Origin: Alphaproteobacteria bacterium
GTDB taxonomy: Bacteria > Pseudomonadota > Alphaproteobacteria > Rickettsiales > SXRF01
Assembly: GCA_020050695.1 (NCBI GenBank)
Contig: JAGVKI010000091.1
Span: 1 to 13,241, forward strand
DNA length: 13,241 nt
Direction of reading: 5' to 3'
Notes under the pieces: generated by a model
Seen by the model: only the letters and a program-made list of their open reading frames with translations
Told to the model about the DNA's origin: nothing
Database searches by the model: none
Program-made: the position numbers and the translations under genes
In this document: positions 8,742 through 13,241 of the stretch, one piece after another
Numbering within the stretch: position 1 is the first letter of the stretch
How the letters are laid out: every line of letters starts with the position of its first letter

Positions 8742-8797
8742 GCAATGCGATGTAACGCAACAACCATTAGGTCATTTTTCGTGCCATGCCAATATCT

Positions 8798-8826
8798 AAA
8801 ATAACATATTTCAATTTTTTTGTCAT
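8798..8826 (-). promoter_or_regulatory. Candidate sigma-70 type promoter of the M23 gene
   Basis: On the minus strand ATGACA (8821-8826) is separated by exactly 17 bases from TATTTT (8798-8803), matching five of six -35 bases and four of six -10 bases of the consensus. Transcription would start near 8791, giving a leader of about 70 nt. The tract is AT-rich, so chance matches are not rare. Confidence 0.45.
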
Positions 8827-8842
8827 TTGCTTCATATTTAGC

Positions 8843-8871
8843 TTGACTGGGGGTGAGCACAACATTAGATT
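8843..8871 (+). promoter_or_regulatory. Likely main promoter of the str operon, GC-rich discriminator
   Basis: TTGACT (8843-8848), a 17-base spacer and TAGATT (8866-8871) form a good housekeeping-sigma promoter. The 30-50 bases upstream are strongly A/T-rich with a run of seven T (8815-8821), like an UP element. Directly after the -10 box comes the GC-rich ACGCGCC, the kind of discriminator that makes ribosomal promoters sensitive to ppGpp. Transcription would start near 8878-8880. The boxes are seen; stringent control is inferred. Confidence 0.65.
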
Positions 8872-8878
8872 ACGCGCC

Positions 8879-9048
8879 TCCGCTGATAGGGAGTGATACT
8901 GCATAAACATCTGAACTATAAGGTGTTTTTGGCAAGTCCCTCTAGGTAGGTGGATAAGTTACGTTCCGTGCCGCTTGTTACCAGTTGATTCTGGTTAGTC
9001 AAAAAGGCACTTTTAAACGAAAACATATTGAAACATAAGGGTATTTAA
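8879..9048 (+). promoter_or_regulatory. Long untranslated leader of rpsL with nested stem
   Basis: If the promoter above is used, the rpsL mRNA carries about 170 nt of leader with no convincing small ORF. Near its end GTGCC (8968-8972) can pair with GGCAC (9006-9010), enclosing an inner hairpin ACCAG (8980-8984) with CTGGT (8991-8995). AAGGG (9037-9041), 7 nt before the ATG, is the ribosome-binding site. The stems are short and may be chance, but this is the natural place for feedback control of the operon. No tRNA or known riboswitch pattern was recognised here. Confidence 0.35.
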
Positions 9049-9420
9049 ATGCCAACCATTAATCAGTTGGTCTCCAAGCCGCGCAAATCTGTTAGCAAGC
9101 GCAACAAGGTTCCGGCATTGCAGGCCTGCCCGCAAAAACGCGGTGTGTGCACTCAGGTAAAGACCGTTACGCCGAAAAAGCCGAACTCGGCTCTGCGTAA
9201 AGTAGCGCGCATTCGCCTTACCAATGGGCATGAAGTGTTTGGCTACATTCCTGGCGAAGGCCATAACCTGCAGGAGCACTCTGTAGTGCTGATTCGCGGC
9301 GGCCGTGTAAAGGATTTGCCGGGTGTACGCTACCATATTATCCGTGGCACGCTGGATACCCAGGGTGTGAAAAACCGTAAACAGTCTCGCTCCGCTTACG
9401 GCGCGAAACGTCCTAAATAA
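9049..9420 (+). CDS. rpsL: 30S ribosomal protein S12
   Basis: Small-subunit protein at the decoding centre, where it helps control accuracy. The 123 residues are full length and almost everything is family consensus: PTINQLV start, [11 protein letters not shown] (41-51), [10 protein letters not shown] and [13 protein letters not shown] (84-96). Lys43 and Lys88, counted from the initiator Met, are the wild-type residues whose change gives streptomycin resistance in other bacteria, so no such resistance is encoded here. Asp89 is the residue methylthiolated by RimO where that enzyme exists. First gene of the str operon, with its own promoter upstream and rpsG only 12 bp downstream. The ATG at 9049 is preceded by AAGGG at good spacing. 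Confidence 0.99.
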   Translation: MPTINQLVSKPRKSVSKRNKVPALQACPQKRGVCTQVKTVTPKKPNSALRKVARIRLTNGHEVFGYIPGEGHNLQEHSVVLIRGGRVKDLPGVRYHIIRGTLDTQGVKNRKQSRSAYGAKRPK

Positions 9421-9432
9421 GGATAGAGAAAC

Positions 9433-9903
9433 ATGTCACGTCGTCACGCTGCGAAAAAACGCGAAATTCTGCCGGATGCAAAATTCGGCGATATCGTACT
9501 GACCAAGCTCATCAATACCATGATGTATGATGGCAAGAAGTCAGCTGCAGAAGCTATTACCTATGATGCGCTCGACATCATCCAGAAGAAGACCAGTTCC
9601 GATCCGCTGAAATTCTTCCATGATGCGCTCGATAACATTAAGCCGTCGGTTGAAGTTCGTTCGCGCCGCGTGGGTGGTGCTACCTATCAGGTTCCTACCG
9701 AAGTTCGTGAAGAGCGTCGTCTGGCTCTGGCGCTTCGCTGGCTGATCAACGCTTCGCGCGACCGCAAGGAAAAGACCATGCGTGACCGTATCGCTGCTGA
9801 ACTGATGGATGCAGCCAATGGCCGCGGCGGTGCAGTGACCAAGCGTGAAAACACCCATAAGATGGCAGAGGCTAACAAAGCCTTCTCGCATTATCGCTGG
9901 TAA
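9433..9903 (+). CDS. rpsG: 30S ribosomal protein S7
   Basis: Primary 16S rRNA-binding protein that nucleates assembly of the 30S head and contacts the E-site tRNA. The protein has 156 residues, the usual bacterial length, and shows the family blocks [51 protein letters not shown] and the C-terminal [20 protein letters not shown] of its ribosome-binding site overlaps the rpsL stop, and fusA follows after 14 bp, so the three genes are surely one transcript. In E. coli S7 represses its own operon by binding the longer rpsL-rpsG spacer; the 12-bp spacer here cannot hold that structure. Confidence 0.99.
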   Translation: MSRRHAAKKREILPDAKFGDIVLTKLINTMMYDGKKSAAEAITYDALDIIQKKTSSDPLKFFHDALDNIKPSVEVRSRRVGGATYQVPTEVREERRLALALRWLINASRDRKEKTMRDRIAAELMDAANGRGGAVTKRENTHKMAEANKAFSHYRW

Positions 9904-9917
9904 GGAAATAAGTTACT

Positions 9918-11993
9918 ATGACTCGTACCACACCACTTAAAGACTATCGCAACATTGGTATCTGCGCGCATATCGACGCTGGTAAAACCACGACGACTGA
10001 ACGTATTCTGTATTACACCGGTAAATCGCATAAGATCGGTGAAGTGCATGAAGGCGCTGCAACCATGGATTGGATGGAACAGGAACAGGAACGCGGTATT
10101 ACCATTACCTCCGCGGCGACCACCTGCTACTGGAAAGAAAAGCGCATTAACATTATCGATACCCCTGGCCACGTAGACTTCACTATTGAAGTAGAGCGTT
10201 CCATGCGCGTACTCGACGGCGCTGTTGCTGTATTCGATTCGGTTGCTGGTGTAGAGCCGCAGTCTGAAACCGTATGGCGCCAGGCTGATAAATACCATGT
10301 GCCACGCATTTGCTTCGTGAACAAGATGGACCGTATCGGTGCCAACTTCCAGCGTTGCGTTGACATGATGATCGATCGCCTCGGCACTGTGCCGATGGTA
10401 GTTCAGCTGCCTATCGGTTCCGAAGATAAATTCGAAGGTATCATCGACCTTATCAAGATGAAGGAAATTCTCTGGAAGGGCGAAGAGCTGGGCGCGAAGT
10501 TTGATGAAGTGGAAATCCGCTCTGAACTGCAGGCTGAAGCTAAAGCCGCACGCGAGAAGATGCTGGAAACTGCTGTTGAAATGGACGACGCTGTTATGGA
10601 GCGTTACCTCGCTGGTAACGAACCGACCGAGGCTGAACTGAAGGAATGTATCCGCCGTGGTACGCTGAACTTCAAGTTCGTACCGGTTGTTTGCGGCAGC
10701 GCGTTTAAGAACAAAGGTGTTCAGCCGATGCTTGATGCAGTGGTTGACTTCCTGCCAAGCCCGCTGGATATTCCGCCGGTAAAAGGTATCGATGCTAAGA
10801 CGGAAGCCGAAATCACCCGCAAGGCGGATGACGGTGAAAAACTTTCCGCTCTGGCATTTAAGATTATGACCGATCCGTTCGTGGGTTCGCTGACCTTCGT
10901 TCGTGTATATTCCGGCAAACTGGAATCCGGTTCGTATGTGCAGAACACTGTAAAAGAAAACCGCGAACGCGTAGGCCGCATGCTTCTTATGCATGCAAAC
11001 AGCCGCGAAGACGTAAAGGTTGCTTATGCAGGTGATATTGTTGCTCTGGCTGGTCTGAAGAATACCACCACCGGTGACACGATTTGCGACGTAGATAGCC
11101 AGGTGATCCTGGAACGCATGGAATTCCCAGAACCAGTTATCGAGCTGGCTGTGGAACCAAAGACCAAAGCCGACCAGGAAAAGATGGGTATTGCTCTTTC
11201 CCGTCTGGCTTCGGAAGATCCATCGCTTCGTATTTCTACTAACGAGGAAACCGGCCAGACTATTCTTAAAGGTATGGGCGAACTTCACCTCGAAATTATC
11301 GTGGATCGCATGAAGCGCGAATTTAAGGTTGAAGCGAATGTAGGTGCACCGCAGGTAGCTTACCGTGAAACCATTACCCAGCCGAAGCAGATCGACTACA
11401 CCCATAAGAAGCAGTCGGGTGGTTCAGGTCAGTTCGCACGCGTTATCATCGATTTCGAACCACTCAAGCCAGGTGAAGGTTTCGTATTCGAAACCAAGAT
11501 CGTTGGCGGTTCGGTTCCGAAGGAATATATTCCGGGTGTTGAAAAAGGTCTGGAAGCATCCCTTGGTAACGGCGTAGTTGCTGGCTTCCCAATGATCGAC
11601 TTCAAGGCAACGCTGGTTGACGGCGCATACCATGATGTAGACTCCAGCGCGCTGGCGTTCGAAATCGCGGCACGTGCTGCTTTCCGTGAAGGCCTGCCGA
11701 AATGCGGTCCGGTACTGCTCGAGCCGATTATGAAGGTAGAAGTAGTAACCCCGGAAGATTACATGGGTGACGTGATCGGCGACTTGTCGTCCCGTCGTGG
11801 TCAGGTAACTGGTATGGACAGCCGTGGTAATGCACGCGTTGTTGATGCGATGGTGCCGCTGGCTTCCATGTTTGGCTACGTAAATAACCTCCGCTCCATG
11901 TCGCAGGGTCGCGCTCAGTACTCGATGGAATTCCATCATTACGAGCAGGTTCCAAGCGCAGTAGCGGAAGAAATCAAAAAGAAGGTCGCGTAA
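9918..11993 (+). CDS. fusA: Elongation factor G
   Basis: Translational GTPase that drives translocation and, with RRF, ribosome recycling. The length of 691 residues is normal for the canonical bacterial form. GTP-binding elements are intact: G1 AHIDAGKT (17-24), switch I RGITI (59-63), G3 DTPGHVDF with catalytic His85 (81-88), G4 NKMD (135-138) and the CGSAFKNKG region that includes G5. Domains II, III, IV and V follow in standard order; domain IV carries the [11 protein letters not shown] stretch. A single-purpose mitochondrial-like EF-G2 or a tetracycline-protection protein is unlikely given the str operon position and the consensus motifs. AAGGA (9902-9906) overlaps the rpsG stop and lies 11 nt before the ATG. 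The long open frame on the opposite strand is a shadow. Confidence 0.99.
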   Translation: MTRTTPLKDYRNIGICAHIDAGKTTTTERILYYTGKSHKIGEVHEGAATMDWMEQEQERGITITSAATTCYWKEKRINIIDTPGHVDFTIEVERSMRVLDGAVAVFDSVAGVEPQSETVWRQADKYHVPRICFVNKMDRIGANFQRCVDMMIDRLGTVPMVVQLPIGSEDKFEGIIDLIKMKEILWKGEELGAKFDEVEIRSELQAEAKAAREKMLETAVEMDDAVMERYLAGNEPTEAELKECIRRGTLNFKFVPVVCGSAFKNKGVQPMLDAVVDFLPSPLDIPPVKGIDAKTEAEITRKADDGEKLSALAFKIMTDPFVGSLTFVRVYSGKLESGSYVQNTVKENRERVGRMLLMHANSREDVKVAYAGDIVALAGLKNTTTGDTICDVDSQVILERMEFPEPVIELAVEPKTKADQEKMGIALSRLASEDPSLRISTNEETGQTILKGMGELHLEIIVDRMKREFKVEANVGAPQVAYRETITQPKQIDYTHKKQSGGSGQFARVIIDFEPLKPGEGFVFETKIVGGSVPKEYIPGVEKGLEASLGNGVVAGFPMIDFKATLVDGAYHDVDSSALAFEIAARAAFREGLPKCGPVLLEPIMKVEVVTPEDYMGDVIGDLSSRRGQVTGMDSRGNARVVDAMVPLASMFGYVNNLRSMSQGRAQYSMEFHHYEQVPSAVAEEIKKKVA

Positions 11994-12049
11994 ATAGCGA
12001 GTCTTTAGACATTATATTAACTATCGAACACTCATCGGAGAATTGAGTC

Positions 12050-13240
12050 ATGACGAAAGAAAAATTTGAACGTAATAAACCGCACTGCAACATTGGCACG
12101 ATCGGTCACGTGGATCATGGCAAGACGTCGCTGACGGCAGCTATCACGAAGGTATTGGCAGAAACGGGCGGCGCGAAATTCACGTCGTATTCGGATATTG
12201 ACGCTGCACCGGAAGAAAAAGCGCGTGGTATTACCATTAATACCGCCCACGTTGAATATGAAACCAAGAACCGCCACTACGCCCACGTAGATTGCCCAGG
12301 CCATGCGGATTATGTGAAGAACATGATCACGGGTGCTGCGCAGATGGACGGCGCGATTCTGGTAGTATCAGCCGCTGACGGCCCTATGCCACAGACCCGC
12401 GAGCATATCCTGCTTGCACGTCAGGTAGGCGTTCCTGCGATCGTAGTATTCCTGAACAAGTGCGACATGGTTGAAGACAAGGAATTGCTTGAACTGGTTG
12501 AACTGGAAGTTCGCGAACTTCTCTCCAAGTACAAATTCCCAGGCGACAGCGTTCCAATCATCCATGGCTCGGCCCTGGCTGCACTGGAAGACAAGAACCC
12601 GGCGCTTGGCAAAGAAGCGATCCTGAAGCTGATGGAAGCGGTAGACACCTACATTCCACAGCCTGACCGTCCAATCGACAAGCCGTTCCTGATGCCAGTG
12701 GAAGACGTGTTCTCGATCTCCGGTCGTGGTACCGTAGTTACCGGCCGCGTTGAACGTGGTATCGTGAAGGTAGGCGAAGAAATCGAAATCGTTGGCCTGA
12801 AAGACACGGTAAAGACGACCTGCACCGGCGTTGAAATGTTCCGCAAGCTTCTTGATGAAGGCCGTGCGGGTGACAACGTAGGCGTACTGCTTCGCGGCAC
12901 CAAGCGTGAAGACGTAGAGCGTGGTCAGGTACTTTGCAAACCAGGCAGCGTAAAGCCACATAAAAAGTTCAAAGCAGAAATTTACTGCCTGAGTAAAGAA
13001 GAAGGTGGCCGTCATACGCCATTCTTCAGCAACTACCGTCCGCAGTTTTATTTCCGCACGACCGACGTAACAGGCAGCCTGACGCTTCCTGAAGGCGTTG
13101 AGATGATCATGCCAGGTGACAACGTGACGATTGAAGCCACGCTGATTTCACCAATCGCCATGGAAGAAGGCCTGCGCTTCGCTATCCGCGAAGGTGGCCG
13201 TACCATCGGCGCTGGCGTCGTTGCTAAAATTGTTGAGTAA
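12050..13240 (+). CDS. tuf: Elongation factor Tu
   Basis: GTPase that delivers aminoacyl-tRNA to the ribosomal A site. The gene is complete, 396 residues, with its stop one base before the window end. G1 is GHVDHGKT (19-26), switch I holds RGITI, G3 is DCPGHADY with catalytic His85 (81-88), and G4 is NKCD (136-139). Beta-barrel domains 2 and 3 follow to the usual [11 protein letters not shown] end. GGAG (12037-12040) is 9 nt before the ATG. The 56-bp gap from fusA is the longest inside the operon but shows no terminator and no convincing promoter. The first 45 codons use ACG for all seven Thr, unlike rpsG and fusA, which prefer ACC. Many proteobacteria carry a second tuf copy elsewhere; this window cannot show it. 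Confidence 0.99.
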   Translation: MTKEKFERNKPHCNIGTIGHVDHGKTSLTAAITKVLAETGGAKFTSYSDIDAAPEEKARGITINTAHVEYETKNRHYAHVDCPGHADYVKNMITGAAQMDGAILVVSAADGPMPQTREHILLARQVGVPAIVVFLNKCDMVEDKELLELVELEVRELLSKYKFPGDSVPIIHGSALAALEDKNPALGKEAILKLMEAVDTYIPQPDRPIDKPFLMPVEDVFSISGRGTVVTGRVERGIVKVGEEIEIVGLKDTVKTTCTGVEMFRKLLDEGRAGDNVGVLLRGTKREDVERGQVLCKPGSVKPHKKFKAEIYCLSKEEGGRHTPFFSNYRPQFYFRTTDVTGSLTLPEGVEMIMPGDNVTIEATLISPIAMEEGLRFAIREGGRTIGAGVVAKIVE

Positions 13241-13241
13241 C

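Noticed and set aside
8923..8952. Eight-codon GTG frame in the rpsL leader as a leader peptide
   Set aside because: Too short, with no regulatory codon run.
9891..11405. Open frame of 504 codons on the minus strand opposite fusA
   Set aside because: It lies wholly antisense to a highly conserved gene and shows no recognisable domain. Long antisense frames are common opposite genes with strong codon bias.
12000..12010. GTCT/AGAC inverted repeat between fusA and tuf
   Set aside because: Only 4 bp with a 2-nt loop, too tight to form a hairpin and with no T-run after it.
1..13241. Mobile element, CRISPR, prophage, toxin-antitoxin or defence system
   Set aside because: All substantial sense frames are explained by conserved genes. 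No transposase-like frame, spaced direct repeats or terminal inverted repeats were seen.

Overview
The window is an ordinary chromosomal housekeeping locus, most likely from an alphaproteobacterium. That placement rests on a DUF4167 gene directly behind prmC and a DUF3108 exported protein, both typical of that class, and on moderately GC-rich coding sequence with alphaproteobacterial-looking protein sequences. The order or genus cannot be resolved from the sequence alone. I see no mobile element, CRISPR array, prophage, toxin-antitoxin pair or defence system, and no tRNA or rRNA gene.

Layout. (1) Positions 2-3556, plus strand: a tight translation cluster of hisS (5' end outside the window), prfA (release factor 1), prmC (the methyltransferase that modifies release factors) and a small Gly/Asn-rich DUF4167 gene. 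(2) 3578-4435, minus: an exported DUF3108 protein, convergent with the first cluster. (3) 4485-7082, plus: clpB, the disaggregase. A heat-shock (RpoH) type promoter lies in front of it and overlaps the start codon of the divergent DUF3108 gene. A strong bidirectional terminator follows at about 7085-7116. (4) 7172-8722, minus: a membrane-anchored MepM-like M23 peptidoglycan endopeptidase. (5) 8723-9048: a 326-bp divergent control region with back-to-back promoters and a long leader. (6) 9049-13240, plus: the str operon rpsL-rpsG-fusA-tuf, complete for all four genes.

How the genes work together. hisS charges tRNA-His; PrmC methylates the GGQ glutamine of RF1 (prfA, the adjacent gene); S12, S7, EF-G and EF-Tu build and drive the elongating ribosome. 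ClpB rescues aggregated protein under stress. The M23 enzyme and the DUF3108 protein act outside the cytoplasmic membrane and interrupt the translation genes without an obvious functional link.

The points most worth a second look are regulatory: the RpoH-like promoter on top of a start codon, the rpsL leader with a nested stem, the lack of room for an E. coli-type S7 site between rpsL and rpsG, and a Thr-codon shift in the 5' part of tuf. No previously undescribed system was found.
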